Positions 27,783-39,459 are shown, numbered from the stretch's first letter. The stretch: 64,000 bases of DNA from Curculioniphilus buchneri (GCF_964275155.1 NZ_OZ193413.1:868001-932000), one strand, 5' to 3'. Numbers and translations are program-made. The notes: generated by a model not told the origin, from the letters alone.

Positions 27783-28939
27783 TGATTTAGATTAATTGTT
27801 TAAAGTAAAAATTTTGAAATTGTAATTGCGTTATATAGTTAATGAAAATAGATTTAATCTATATTAAATATGAAGAAATATTTTTAACTAAAAAGTCGTG
27901 CGTCATTCTTTAATGCGAATGTCAGATTTCGATAAATTATCTCAATAAAATCTCAAGTTTATATATTAAATGAAATTTATACTTTATGGATTAGAGTATA
28001 ATGGACTTTTCTATAAAAATAGAACAACCATTTATATGGACGAATTAATTTTTATTTTAAATTTATCTTTTCATTTTTTTTTATCTTTAAGATAAGATAA
28101 TCTATGTACTCTATTAATTAATGGATAGATTAGTAAGTATTATATTTAAATATAAAACATTTTAAAATGTATTTAAAGCATGATTAAAAATACGTTTATC
28201 AATTTTATTTAGTTGATAAAATTATAAGATTTATATTTCTTCTATCTATGAGATAAATCACTTATATCTTTAAATTATAAAAATGTATGAATATTCTATT
28301 TTCGAAATATATAAAATGCATTTTTTCTTTTTAAGAGAGAAATTTTTTCATAATTAAATAAAGTGCTAAAATAGCAGATATATGATAATTTTTATTTGAT
28401 GCCTAAATGATTATTATATCATTGATTATATTTAATAACAGATGTAAATTTCATCATATCTTTGGTATTTGTTGATATTTTAAAACTGCTAATAATTATT
28501 ATTCATGAGTGGTGATTGGAAGTAATTGTGATGTTGTTTTAAAAGTAATTATTAGAAATATTAAATTAAAAAAATACGTATCCCTTCTCAAACAGAAGAA
28601 ATAATGTAATCTTATTACGTTTAATAAGTAATAATTTTATAGAAACATTCTATATAAGATTACTTGATTAAAAAGACTGAATTTTTACATATTGATATAT
28701 ATTCTTTTTATATAGAAAAAATTTCTGCCTAATACAATATATTATATAATTTTTATTATTTAATATAATATATATTATTTATGGAACAACTATTACATCA
28801 TGATGATATAATGTAATTATTTAATGTAATTATTAAGGTATTATCAATGTGTATTGTACAGTGAAATTTTTTATTTTTTGATCCTATACATCACATGTAT
28901 TAATGAATACTTTATATTATGTAATATAAATGAGAAATA
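27783..28939. other. Spacer between convergent deaD and pitA, no gene seen
   Basis: Very AT-rich, with no recognisable gene on either strand. The two flanking genes point towards each other, so terminators for both are expected. I see only weak AT inverted repeats (for example around 28080-28095), none good enough to call. Confidence 0.55.
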
Positions 28940-30511
28940 TTATATCAATTTTAGAACTAACCAATATAAACTACCTGATAGCACTATAGCCACTGGAAGA
29001 GTTAGTATCCAAGCCAATAAAATTTGTTTCACCATACTACCTTGTATACCATTTCCATCTGCTATCATAGTCCCCGTTACTGCTGATGATAAAACGTGGG
29101 TAGTTGATACAGGCATACCAGTATAACTAGCAATTCCAATGGAAATTGCTGTAGTTATTTGTGCTGATAATCCTTGTGCATAAGTCATATTTTTTTTACC
29201 TATTTTTTCACCGATAGTGATCGTGACTCGTCGCCAACCGATCATAGTACCCAATGATAATGATAATGCGACCGCAATAATGATCCACACCGGGGAATAT
29301 TCTATCGTACATAGTAAATCTCGACGAAGATTCGCTAAAAAATATTTATCTTCAGCAGTCATTTTTGAAAATTTTATTATTCTATCAATAACATCAGTAA
29401 GATATATCAAAACACGACGCACATAAGAACGTTGATATGGATTCAATTGATTATAAGATTCTAAATGATTTAGTACTAAAACAGTGCTATCGATTACTAA
29501 TAATACTTGATGTTCTATATTACAGCAGTGATTCTTTTTTTTTGTATTTTCTTGAGTTAAATTTTGATGGTTTTCTAATAGGTTTTGTCCAGTACTTAGA
29601 GGAGATATGAAAGTATGTTGTGCTATTCGTGGTATGCTACACCATTCTTCTGCATCATTAAATTGAAAAAAAATTTTATGATGTTGAATACAATATTGCT
29701 GTAAGTAATTCACAGCATTTTTAATACGATGAATATCGTAACTATTGGCATTCATATTAATAACAAATCCTGCGGGAACAACACTGATTAGTACTAGCAT
29801 AATAAGTCCTATTCCTTTTTGTCCATCATTGGCTCCATGAGAAAAACTTACACCAGCGGCAGAAAGAATAAGTGCTATGCGAGTCCAAAATGGTGGATGA
29901 CGTTTTCCATTTTTTTGTTCCCATTCTTCAGGTGTAATATGAATACCGCCAAAAATTTTTTTGTTTTTCCAATTTCGACGAAGAAAAAAAATTGTTAAAC
30001 CTGCTAATAATAATCCTATTATCGGAGATATAATAAGTGACAAAAAAATTTCAATTAACTTAGGAATGTTCATAGCTTTCATTATTGAACTATTAGTTAT
30101 TAGGGCATTAGTTAAACCAACACCAATAATTGCACCAATAAGTGTATGCGAACTAGAGGCCGGTAATCCAAAATACCAAGTACTAAGATTCCATAGGATT
30201 GCTGACAGTAATATTGAAAACATCATTGCCAATCCACTAGTAGAACTAATGTTAAGTAGCAGATCAGTTGGTAATAGATGAATGATAGTATAAGCTACGC
30301 TTATACCTCCCATTATTACACCAAAAAAATTCAATATTCCTGACATAATAACTGCTGATTGAGATCGTAAAGCACGGGTATAGATCACGGTGGCTACGGA
30401 ATTAGCGGTATCATGAAAGCCATTAATAACTTCATACAATAAAACAAAAATTAATGTAAGCACTAACATGAAACCGGTATGTAATTCTAAACCGGTGAAT
30501 AAATATAGCAT
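28940..30511 (-). CDS. pitA: Low-affinity inorganic phosphate transporter PitA
   Basis: PitA imports inorganic phosphate with divalent metal, driven by protons. The duplicated Pit signature is visible in both halves: YEVINGFHDTANSVATVIYTRA near residue 27 and SFSHGANDGQKGIG near 225. GLPASSSHTLIGAIIG and the C-terminal GMPVSTTHVLSS loop also match. About ten hydrophobic helices flank a hydrophilic central loop (about 280-375) that is longer and more Asn/His-rich than in E. coli. Length is 523 against 499. It is the only long gene of the first 37 kb on the minus strand, and is alone between two gene-poor stretches. Confidence 0.95.
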   Translation of the reverse strand: MLYLFTGLELHTGFMLVLTLIFVLLYEVINGFHDTANSVATVIYTRALRSQSAVIMSGILNFFGVIMGGISVAYTIIHLLPTDLLLNISSTSGLAMMFSILLSAILWNLSTWYFGLPASSSHTLIGAIIGVGLTNALITNSSIMKAMNIPKLIEIFLSLIISPIIGLLLAGLTIFFLRRNWKNKKIFGGIHITPEEWEQKNGKRHPPFWTRIALILSAAGVSFSHGANDGQKGIGLIMLVLISVVPAGFVINMNANSYDIHRIKNAVNYLQQYCIQHHKIFFQFNDAEEWCSIPRIAQHTFISPLSTGQNLLENHQNLTQENTKKKNHCCNIEHQVLLVIDSTVLVLNHLESYNQLNPYQRSYVRRVLIYLTDVIDRIIKFSKMTAEDKYFLANLRRDLLCTIEYSPVWIIIAVALSLSLGTMIGWRRVTITIGEKIGKKNMTYAQGLSAQITTAISIGIASYTGMPVSTTHVLSSAVTGTMIADGNGIQGSMVKQILLAWILTLPVAIVLSGSLYWLVLKLI

Positions 30512-33500
30512 AAAAACGACGCCATTATTTGGACATAAACAGATTGCATTATCTGCGACAACAGAGGAAAGGAAAAAGAAAATATGAAATATATGTTCTT
30601 TCTTATCACAAAAAAATAAAATTTAGTATATAAATCTCTGATTTGAAAAAAATGAATATTTATAATTCATAAGAATGTCTTGTATTGACATTTTATTATC
30701 AAGCATCATTCATTAAAATAAAATCGGATGATGAATTGAAAATTTTTTTATACTAGACATATATTTATGTAACAACATTTGTTGTTATATTAATTGTCAT
30801 CCGATAAGTAGCATATCTTACGTTTTATTTAAACATGCTAATAACATGGCTATGAGATATTTTTCTTTTTTTGCATAATGCATATTAATTTAAAAGCATG
30901 TGTTAGAATTTCAGTGATTGAGCATATCAATGCTATAATACGGATAACTATATGAAGGATATAAAAAATCTCTATTTCATAGATAATTGTCCTAGTCTTT
31001 TAAAAATAGTTTATAAAAAAGATCGGAATTTATTCTCAGAAATGAAATTTTCTATCAAGTTTAATGTGTATATTGATAATATATATTTTAAATATTTATT
31101 AAATATTAAATGGATAATTTGACTACACAAATATATTTTTTAGTCTTTTATTTAACAAAATTATTGAAAATTATTATAAATAATTTGAGGTAACTTTAAA
31201 TAATTCTATAAAGCTTTATAGCTAGCCACTAAATAGATATATTTTGATTTATTTCAGACTACTTGAAGGTCCATAGGACAATAGCATTTAAACAAATAAC
31301 ACAGCACATTATATAACATAGTATATATATTAATAATAAATATAAGAATTATTGACAAAAATCAACTTAGATTTTGAATTTAAATGACGCTGCATCAAGA
31401 TATTTGATGACAAATAGAGTGATGATGTATTGTCAAGAATGCTAATATATCATTAGATATATCAAAGATTGAGTTTTTCTAAAATTTATATGATAAAAAT
31501 AAAATAAGAAGATACGTTCTATTAATCTAATTTAATATAAGCATTATTCATTTTAACTTGGTATAAAATAAATATATTATACATATTCATAGCAATGTTT
31601 TAATGAAAATTAATTTTTTATTAAATTAAAGAATTGGCGATAAATTTAGTTTCGAATTGATGTGCGACATAGCTACATATAATCAATGACAGGATACAAC
31701 TACAATAATATATCATAGTTAACCTTTATTAAATTGATTATTATATTGTAATAGTTCGATCTATAAAGCAAGAGGAGAACTAAGTTAATTTAAATTAACA
31801 TCTTAATTCCATCATTAAGATGCTAGTAATGCACTAGAGCATTAGGAATACCTTTGTATATTGCTGTAATATTTTTAAATATAAAAAATAATATTTTAAT
31901 TAAGCATTTATACGCTACTAAAATCAGTAAAAAATATATTGTTTTTAACAATAGTATATTGTTTATTTATATTGTATTAAATTAAGAATTAAATAATGAA
32001 TTTGAAGGCTATTACTGAATGATATATTGTTTAATTTTTTAATTATTTCTGGAATTACTGTCAGCGATAATATTTTATTCATTTTAAATTATTCTCCTAA
32101 AATAAAATTACTTTCTTATAAATATACATTTCAAAAAATATTTATTTAATTAGTTCATGTATAGATTATAGATTTTTAAATTTAGATGCTTCTTTTTATC
32201 GCAATAAACATATATACTTATACTTAAATTCGAATAGATAATACAACTATCTTAGTTTCAAAATTGACTTATTTTAAATGTTTTTATTTAGCTACGTTTG
32301 TTATATGAAAATATGGTGGAATCATATTCTAAAAATTTAGAATTCAGATCGTATCCATATTCTTAAAATATTTAATACGTATATTTGACAATCTTACCAT
32401 ATTATCATATAAACTGAATTTTTTAAAAAAATTAAGTAATATGACAGTGTGGTTTAATCTTAAAAAACTATATTTTTACTTTTTATAAACTTAAAAATTA
32501 AAAATATAACCTAATTTCATTATATTTATTTAAAAATTTTCTAGAAAAAATATGAAAATGATTAGGAAAGTAAAGATTTTTCCTATATTTTCAACTATAT
32601 CGTTTTGATGTATATCAAAAAAATGCGCGTCTATTATCAAATACAACAATAAAGTTCATCGAAAATCTATTACAAGATTATATTCTCTATTATTTAATTC
32701 ATTAAATAATGTATTTGTAATGTTTAAATAATATTAATATATTAAAAAATTAAAATAACTACACAAAAAATTTATAGGATATATTGTATATACCATCAGT
32801 GCCAAAATAACGTATTTCTCATTTTTACTTTTTTTGTCTTTTACATAAGGTACACTTTTTTACAGCACGAAATATTAAATAAAATGATTGAAAATATGTT
32901 TCACATCAATTATATCCATCATTGTGTTGGCTATATAAATAAAACGTTATATTTAATATAATCTATAGCAATTTTTACTATCAAACTGAACATAATTAAT
33001 CTATTGTTTATCGTAGATAAAAATTTTTATATACTATACAGAAAAAGATACATACCTTATATGATTTGACATTCGTCGATGCACTAATTAGTTAAAAAAT
33101 TTAAAGAAGCATGGCTTAAAATTTTTACTAATTAATAGAAAACCGGTCTATAGTAGGAAATATGTATCGTTTTTCAAAAAGGAATAGATAAGAACTATAT
33201 GAACATTAAGTATTTTTATGTTTCGTAATAAAAGATTAAAAATGCGAAAGTTAATAACTTAACATTTTTGAAAATTCTTTGATATTATGTAATAAATATT
33301 AAAAAAGTATTTTCGGTTGAAAATTAGTACTGATGCATCAGATAAAATAAAATCTCTTTTTTTATATCCATAAAAATAAGCTATAGTCTACAATGTGTTA
33401 ATGATTATAGTTTTCTGCTATTGTCCTTTTATAATGAGTTATCAAGCAAGTATTTTAAATTTTTACTCATAATTATTGTACTATTATCAAAGTAGTAAGA

Positions 33501-34966
33501 AGCATTATTTATATGGTTTTAAAACCATTATCAACTGATTAAATATAATTAAGATCAATAATTTATTAGACTATATTACCAAGTAACACTATATTTAATA
33601 AAGGTTGTGTTAAAAAAATTCAATATTCTTATTTTGTATGCAAATAAAAGATTTCAATTCTTAGAGAATTTTATTAAAAGTATAAAATTCTAATGATCGT
33701 TTTTACAGCAATCAAATTAATAGTAACTTAAAGTAATATAATGTTGTTCATATTTTAAAGCTATGCTATTGAATATTATACTTAAATATTTATTTAGTAT
33801 TATTAGTTAGTAACTAAAAAATAAATTTTTCTGCAATATAAATTACTATAATATACTTTTTTTAGAAGACCATATATAATTTAATTTTATTATTATTAAT
33901 TACCAAGAAAATTTATATTATGTTACTTAAAAGTCTTCAGTTATTATAATATATACTAATCATTTATTTATTATATAAATAGTAATTTTACTAAAGTTAA
34001 AACATAAAACAATGTAATCATAATTTAATTATTGAAATTATTCAGATTCTGAGTGTCTACTCAGCTTATGAAGCTATTTATCATATGTTCTTATACTAAA
34101 ATAGTATATGTACAAAATATATTTTTATATAAGAACATAAAAATGTTTAGGTTTTCCTACATTGTGATTTATAATATTATCGATAGCACATTTATTATAA
34201 TGAATATGTTTTTATTAAAAATTGTACATTACTTTTTACCTTATCAAACAAAATAAGATGATACTTTTAATTAAGTATTATACCATCTATTCTTTAGTCT
34301 ATTTTTTTCATGAGGTAAAGTATATCCAAAATGGATATAATCTTTACATTGAATATTTTATTAATTTTCCATAAAGATTCTAGAAAATAAGACCATGGAT
34401 TTTGATGTATAATTGTAATGTATTCATTGATTACATGTACTATCATTTGATATAATTTTACATGAGATTAATAATATAAATTATAGTGTTGATAATACTA
34501 TAATTCAATTTTTACTAAACTGAAACATAACATAGTAATATAGAATTATATCTGGTAGTATTCACTGTTTTATATAAGGTATTAGTCATTGTTATTGATA
34601 ACATGCTAAATGTTGGAGACATATACCATGTTATTTAAATTTAATCTAAATTCTATTTAGTACAATTTTTCTTGTAAAGAACATATAAAATTATGTGTTT
34701 CACGTTATCATTATAAAAATATATTTTTTATATATATATTATAAAATATCAAGGGTATAAGTAAGAGTATAAGTATAGGTAATATACATAATCGTATCGT
34801 TATCAACGTATACTAAAAATTAGTATTTATCTTAAATAGAACAATAATTATTGTATCTATAACAATATATTGATAATTCAAAATCAAATATTTATTACAT
34901 GATTGAGTTTTATTTAGTTTACATCTATGACTCAATACTTGTAGTTGCATTTCTCTGAAATTAAAT
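30512..34966. other. 4.5 kb gene desert between pitA and aroF
   Basis: This is the longest gap without a recognisable gene or pseudogene. Both strands are dense with stops and very AT-rich. A 67-codon open stretch (34053-34256) is low-complexity and looks like chance. A nested inverted repeat (ATCGGATGA 30723-30731 with TCATCCGAT 30797-30805, and within it TAACAACA/TGTTGTTA 30770-30787) is the only ordered element I noticed. Confidence 0.6.
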
Positions 34967-35021
34967 AGTAATAAATTATTTACAATTATGGATTGAAATA
35001 TTTACAATTTTTGGTTAAAGT
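34967..35021 (+). promoter_or_regulatory. Candidate aroF promoter with TyrR-like boxes
   Basis: The TyrR box consensus is TGTAAA-N6-TTTACA. AGTAAT-N6-TTTACA (34967-34984) matches 10 of 12 fixed bases, TGGATT-N6-TTTACA (34989-35006) matches 9, and a further TTTACA lies at 34918-34923. A possible sigma-70 promoter, TTGAAA (34993-34998), 17 bases, TAAAGT (35016-35021), overlaps the second box. E. coli aroF also has several TyrR boxes around its promoter. Inferred; the AT-rich background weakens it. Confidence 0.4.
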
Positions 35022-35095
35022 ATCTGGTCATTAACTACAGTGTTATGCTCAATATAGCAACTTAGCATCCATATCACTTTAATCAGGAAAATAGT

Positions 35096-36145
35096 ATGTT
35101 ACAAAATATATCCAATAATCTTCATCTCATCGATGAAAAAATAATCATTACTCCTAATGAATTAAAACGTCAATTTCCTTTAAGTAAAATTGATCAAAAT
35201 GCCATTACTAAATCTAGACACACAATTGCAGATATCATACATGGTCGTGATCCGAGACTATTAGTAATTTGTGGTCCATGTTCTATCAATGATATTGATG
35301 CTGCTTGTGACTATGCCTATCGGTTACAAGATTTATCAATGAAATTAAGCAACAAGCTATATATTGCTATGCGTGTTTATTTTGAAAAACCACGTACTAT
35401 TATCGGATGGAAGGGATTAATTAATGACCCATATATGGATGGTTCTTTAGATATTGAATCAGGATTAAAAATAGCCCGTAACCTACTTCTAAAATTAATC
35501 AAAATAAACCTACCATTAGCAACGGAAATGTTAGATCCTAATAATCCTCAGTATCTCGGCGATCTATTTAGTTGGTCAGCTATTGGTGCTAGAACTACAG
35601 AATCCCAGCCTCATCGTGAAATAGCGTCTGCTCTTGCCACACCAGTAGGTTTTAAAAATGGAACACATGGCAACTTAGAAACAGCAATTAACGCAATACG
35701 TGCAGCTGCATTGTCTCATCGATTTATGGGTGTCAATCAAGCTGGTCAGCTTTGTTTACTACAAACTTATGGTAATCCAAACGGCCATATCATTCTTCGA
35801 GGTAGTAGCAATAAACCTAATTATTACCCAAAAGATATTATCAGTTGCGAGAAAAAAATGGCAGAAGCAGAAATTCCAATATCGTTAATGATTGATTGTA
35901 GTCACAGCAATTCTAGTAAAGATTATCGTCGTCAAACAGAAGTAGCGCAATCGGTACTTGCACAAATTAAAGAAGGTAATCGTTCTATTATTGGTCTGAT
36001 GCTTGAAAGCTATATTAATGCTGGTAATCAATCTGCAGAATTACCACGCGAAGATATGCGCTATGGTGTATCGATTACCGATGCTTGCATTGATTGGAAA
36101 AGTACCAATAATTTATTGTATCAACTACATAATGAATTACCATAA
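35096..36145 (+). CDS. aroF: 3-deoxy-7-phosphoheptulonate synthase, tyrosine-sensitive type
   Basis: AroF condenses phosphoenolpyruvate and erythrose-4-phosphate to DAHP, the entry step of the shikimate pathway. Type I DAHP synthase motifs are present: GRDPRLLVICGPCSI (metal-binding Cys about 62), MRVYFEKPRT, KGLINDPYMDGS, GARTTESQ, GFKNGTHG (usually GTDG), and IDCSHSNSSKDYRRQ. I call the tyrosine-sensitive isozyme because it best matches AroF and sits directly before tyrA, 23 bases apart, as in the E. coli aroF-tyrA operon. Length is 349 against 356; the missing part is the C-terminal tail. ATG 35096 follows AGGA. Confidence 0.94.
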   Translation: MLQNISNNLHLIDEKIIITPNELKRQFPLSKIDQNAITKSRHTIADIIHGRDPRLLVICGPCSINDIDAACDYAYRLQDLSMKLSNKLYIAMRVYFEKPRTIIGWKGLINDPYMDGSLDIESGLKIARNLLLKLIKINLPLATEMLDPNNPQYLGDLFSWSAIGARTTESQPHREIASALATPVGFKNGTHGNLETAINAIRAAALSHRFMGVNQAGQLCLLQTYGNPNGHIILRGSSNKPNYYPKDIISCEKKMAEAEIPISLMIDCSHSNSSKDYRRQTEVAQSVLAQIKEGNRSIIGLMLESYINAGNQSAELPREDMRYGVSITDACIDWKSTNNLLYQLHNELP

Positions 36146-36168
36146 TAGAAAGTAGGAAAAATAGTAAA

Positions 36169-37287
36169 ATGATAAAACTAGACATTTTAAGAAAAGAAAT
36201 TGATAAAATAGATAAAATGCTTTTAAACCTACTTTCTAAGCGATTAGCATTAGTTAATAAAGTTGGAAAAATAAAAATACAACATGGATTACCAATTTAC
36301 GATCATGATCGCGAGATGACAATGCTAACTTCTCGTCGTCAAGAAGCTTCTACATTAGGAATCTCTCCTGATTTGATCGAAGATATTCTTCGCAGAGTGA
36401 TGCGTGAATCTTATATTACCGAAAACAATAAAGGTTTTAAAACTTTGTTTCCAGAATTACGTCAAATAGTTATTATTGGTGGTCGAGGACAAATGGGACG
36501 TTTATTTAATAAAATGTTAATACTATCTGGCTATCAGGTGCATATATTGGGTAGAGAAGATTGGTTGTATTCAAATTCTTTGCTATCAAATGCAGGAATG
36601 GTAATTATTAGTGTTCCTCTTCATCTGACTATATCGATCATTCAAAAATTACCACCATTACCAGAAGACTGTATCTTAGTAGATTTAGCTTCTATTAAAC
36701 ATGCAACATTACAAGCGATGTTATCGGTACATAACGGACCAGTACTTGGTCTTCATCCTATGTTTGGTCCTGACGTTGATAGTATAGCAAAACAAGTTAT
36801 AATATTTTGTGAGGGACGTAAACCTGAAGCATATCAGTGGCTATTAAAACAAATGCAACTATGGGGAGCACATTTGTATCACAGTAATACCTTAGAGCAT
36901 GATCATAATATGTCATTTATACAAGCATTACGCTATTTTATTACTTTTACGTATGGTATGTTTCTGGCAAAAGAAAATGTCAATATCAAAAAATTGCTCG
37001 CACTAGCATCACCTTCTTATCGAATAGATTTAATAATGATTGGACGTTTTTTTTCAAACAATCCAAAACTATACGCTAATATTATCTTTGCATCAGAGGA
37101 TAATATTCTTTTAATAAAGCTTTATCATCAATATGTCGGTATGGCTCTAAATTTATTAGAACAAGGAAATAGTCAAACATTCACTGCTCAATTTGAAGAC
37201 ATTGCTTTATGGCTAGGTAATTACACTAAAATTTTTCTTAAAAAAAGCAAGATACTGTTGCATCAAGTTGATGATTGTTGTGAATAA
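36169..37287 (+). CDS. tyrA: Bifunctional chorismate mutase / prephenate dehydrogenase
   Basis: TyrA converts chorismate to prephenate and then to 4-hydroxyphenylpyruvate, leading to tyrosine. Residues 1-90 are the AroQ-type chorismate mutase helix bundle (LRKEIDKIDKMLLNLLSKRLALV, then DREMTML with the catalytic Arg/Lys set). The remainder is the NAD-dependent dehydrogenase with the Rossmann loop IIGGRGQMGRLF (Arg replaces a Gly of E. coli GGGGQMGR), GLHPMFGPD and EHDHNMSFIQALRY with the catalytic His. Length is 372 against 373. pheA, next door in E. coli, is absent, so phenylalanine synthesis cannot be inferred from this window. Confidence 0.95.
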   Translation: MIKLDILRKEIDKIDKMLLNLLSKRLALVNKVGKIKIQHGLPIYDHDREMTMLTSRRQEASTLGISPDLIEDILRRVMRESYITENNKGFKTLFPELRQIVIIGGRGQMGRLFNKMLILSGYQVHILGREDWLYSNSLLSNAGMVIISVPLHLTISIIQKLPPLPEDCILVDLASIKHATLQAMLSVHNGPVLGLHPMFGPDVDSIAKQVIIFCEGRKPEAYQWLLKQMQLWGAHLYHSNTLEHDHNMSFIQALRYFITFTYGMFLAKENVNIKKLLALASPSYRIDLIMIGRFFSNNPKLYANIIFASEDNILLIKLYHQYVGMALNLLEQGNSQTFTAQFEDIALWLGNYTKIFLKKSKILLHQVDDCCE

Positions 37288-37623
37288 TGTCTATCTATTA
37301 AATCAATTTCAACAAAACGTATAAAAATTTTACATCTAAAATTAAAGAACAAAAATATCATGTTTTTCATTAGCTTAATCAAGCTCTATACGTTCGTTAT
37401 TTTAATTTAAAGCGATATGTTACTAAACGTAACGTCAAAAATAATTATTTTAAAAATAGTAGTTGTTGAAAACAATATAATAATGATTTAAATTATTTTT
37501 AGAAATATTTCACGTAAATATAACTAAAGCAGTTCAATTCAATAAGAATACTATTTTTATCTATTGCATAATAAAGAAAACATTCTTTAAAAAATTAATT
37601 AGACTTATATTAAATATGTTTTT
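37288..37623. other. Spacer between tyrA and bamD; pheA and raiA lost
   Basis: E. coli carries pheL-pheA and raiA between tyrA and bamD. Only about 335 bases of AT-rich sequence remain, with no readable remnant. The genes on either side converge. Confidence 0.6.
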
Positions 37624-38358
37624 TCAAACACGGCGGTTGATCTCAATAATTTTTTCTACTTTATTAGCTAAATTATTTAACTGTAATGCTCGATAAGCTT
37701 TTTCCATATATGGTAATGCATTAAGTGTGGCTTGCGTGTCAGGAAAATCCTGCAACATTTTTTCTACACGGTTAATTACCGCAACATATGCTCCCCGAGC
37801 AGTATAATACTTTACTATACACAGTTCATGTTTCGCTAATCGATGTTTAAGATAAATAAGGCGTTTAGTAGCATCTAGAGCATATTGACTATGTGGATAA
37901 TGCAAAATTAGTTTTTTGAAATCTTGAAATGCTATTTTGGCATGTTCAGGATTGCAACAAGATTGATCTAATCCAAAGTATCCAAATACTGGATTGCCAT
38001 CCATTTCCATGCTAGTTAATCCACGTATATATAATATATAATCAATATTAGGATGAGTAGGGTTCAGTCGAAGAAAGCGATCAGAAAAAGTGGTTACTAA
38101 AGATGAATCATCAGATTTATAATAAGCGTAAATTAAATCAATTTGCGCCTTTTGAGCGTATATACTAAATGGATGACATTGATTTACTTTTTCTAGTTCT
38201 TTGATAGCACGCTTATAATTTCCATTTATTAATTCTTTTTTTGCTAAAGAATAAAGATGGATAGGAGTATTATCTATCGCACCATCTTTATTATTAACAC
38301 AACCTAATAGTATAAAACTTAATATGGTAGTCACTATGATAATTTTTACATGTACCAT
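37624..38358 (-). CDS. bamD: Outer-membrane assembly lipoprotein BamD
   Basis: BamD is the essential lipoprotein of the BAM complex, bridging BamA and BamCE during insertion of beta-barrel proteins into the outer membrane. A signal peptide with lipobox LLGC places the lipidated Cys at residue 20. Tetratricopeptide repeats follow, with the conserved DLIYAYYK, RFLRLNPTHPNIDYILY (which contains the LNPTHPN motif) and DATKRLIYLKHRLAK segments. Length is 244 against 245. It is divergent from rluD, with 132 bases between the two starts, as in E. coli. Its presence shows that outer-membrane biogenesis is retained. Confidence 0.96.
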   Translation of the reverse strand: MVHVKIIIVTTILSFILLGCVNNKDGAIDNTPIHLYSLAKKELINGNYKRAIKELEKVNQCHPFSIYAQKAQIDLIYAYYKSDDSSLVTTFSDRFLRLNPTHPNIDYILYIRGLTSMEMDGNPVFGYFGLDQSCCNPEHAKIAFQDFKKLILHYPHSQYALDATKRLIYLKHRLAKHELCIVKYYTARGAYVAVINRVEKMLQDFPDTQATLNALPYMEKAYRALQLNNLANKVEKIIEINRRV

Positions 38359-38490
38359 GATGTGTTATTATCCTTAATAATAGGATGATGTTACTAGATT
38401 CTATATTTAATACAGAAATATACTGCTGATTATAACAGTATATTATAATACAATAATAATATTGGAATGATATTCCAGAGAAAATATAGT

Positions 38491-39459
38491 ATGGAGCTGC
38501 ATAAGTATTTTGATAAAATAGTCGATGAATCCCAATTTGGAAAACGCTTAGATCAAATTATAACTGATTGGTTTCCCTGTTATTCAAGATCACAGATACA
38601 ATCTTGGATTCTTGACGGTTTAGTAAAAGTGAATGGAATAGTCATAGCAAAACCTAAACAAAAAATACTTAATAGAGTATTGGTTGAGATACAAGCTACT
38701 TTTAAAAAACAACGGCATTGGGAAGCACAAGATATTCATTTAAATATTATTTATGAGGATGATGATATTTTGATAATCAATAAACCACGCAATCTTTTAG
38801 TACATCCAGGAGTAGGCAATCCTAATGGCACTATGTTAAATGCATTATTACATTATTTTCCACCTATCTCTGCTGTACCTAGAGCAGGTATTGTACATCG
38901 TTTAGATAAGGATACTACTGGTTTAATGATCGTGGCAAAAACGATAAAAGCACATATTGGTTTGGTGTACTCAATCCTTACGAAGGCAATACTACGTAAA
39001 TATGAAGCAATTGCGACCGGTGCAATAATTTCAGGCGGAACCATAGAGCAACCTATTGCTCGCCATACTACTAAAAGAAAAAAAATGACAGTACATCCTA
39101 TGGGTAAACCGGCAGTAACTCACTATCGTATTTTAGAACGTTATCGAAATCATACACGCCTGAATGTATGGTTAGAAACTGGTCGTACTCATCAGATTCG
39201 TGTACATATTAGATATATTAACCATCCTTTAGTAGGCGATCCTCTGTATGGAGGGTGTGTACGACCAATAAAAGGAGCTTCTGAGATTTTTAATGATATA
39301 CTGCGTCGTTTTGATCGTCAAGCGTTGCATGCTAATTTTCTAAGATTTCACCATCCTATTAGTAATAACGAAATGGAATGGTGCATACCGTTACCTAAAG
39401 ATATGATAGAATTGGTGAGAGTTTTGCAAGACGATACTAAACAGTATCAGAATAAATAG
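38491..39459 (+). CDS. rluD: 23S rRNA pseudouridine synthase RluD
   Basis: RluD makes pseudouridines 1911, 1915 and 1917 in helix 69 of 23S rRNA, important for ribosome assembly and termination. An N-terminal S4 RNA-binding domain (about 15-75) leads to the catalytic domain with HRLDKDTTGL (catalytic Asp about 139) and ETGRTHQIRVH. ATG 38491 aligns exactly with the E. coli N-terminus and gives 322 residues against 326; the ATG at 38467 would add eight unsupported residues. In E. coli yfiH separates rluD and clpB; here it is gone. Confidence 0.95.
   Translation: MELHKYFDKIVDESQFGKRLDQIITDWFPCYSRSQIQSWILDGLVKVNGIVIAKPKQKILNRVLVEIQATFKKQRHWEAQDIHLNIIYEDDDILIINKPRNLLVHPGVGNPNGTMLNALLHYFPPISAVPRAGIVHRLDKDTTGLMIVAKTIKAHIGLVYSILTKAILRKYEAIATGAIISGGTIEQPIARHTTKRKKMTVHPMGKPAVTHYRILERYRNHTRLNVWLETGRTHQIRVHIRYINHPLVGDPLYGGCVRPIKGASEIFNDILRRFDRQALHANFLRFHHPISNNEMEWCIPLPKDMIELVRVLQDDTKQYQNK

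Noticed and set aside
34053..34256. 67-codon open stretch on the plus strand
   Set aside because: Low-complexity Ile/Tyr/Phe-rich translation expected by chance from AT-rich DNA; no start signal.
28940..35095. Possible mobile element or prophage in the gene desert around pitA
   Set aside because: No transposase, integrase or phage motif, no terminal repeats and no target-site duplications seen.
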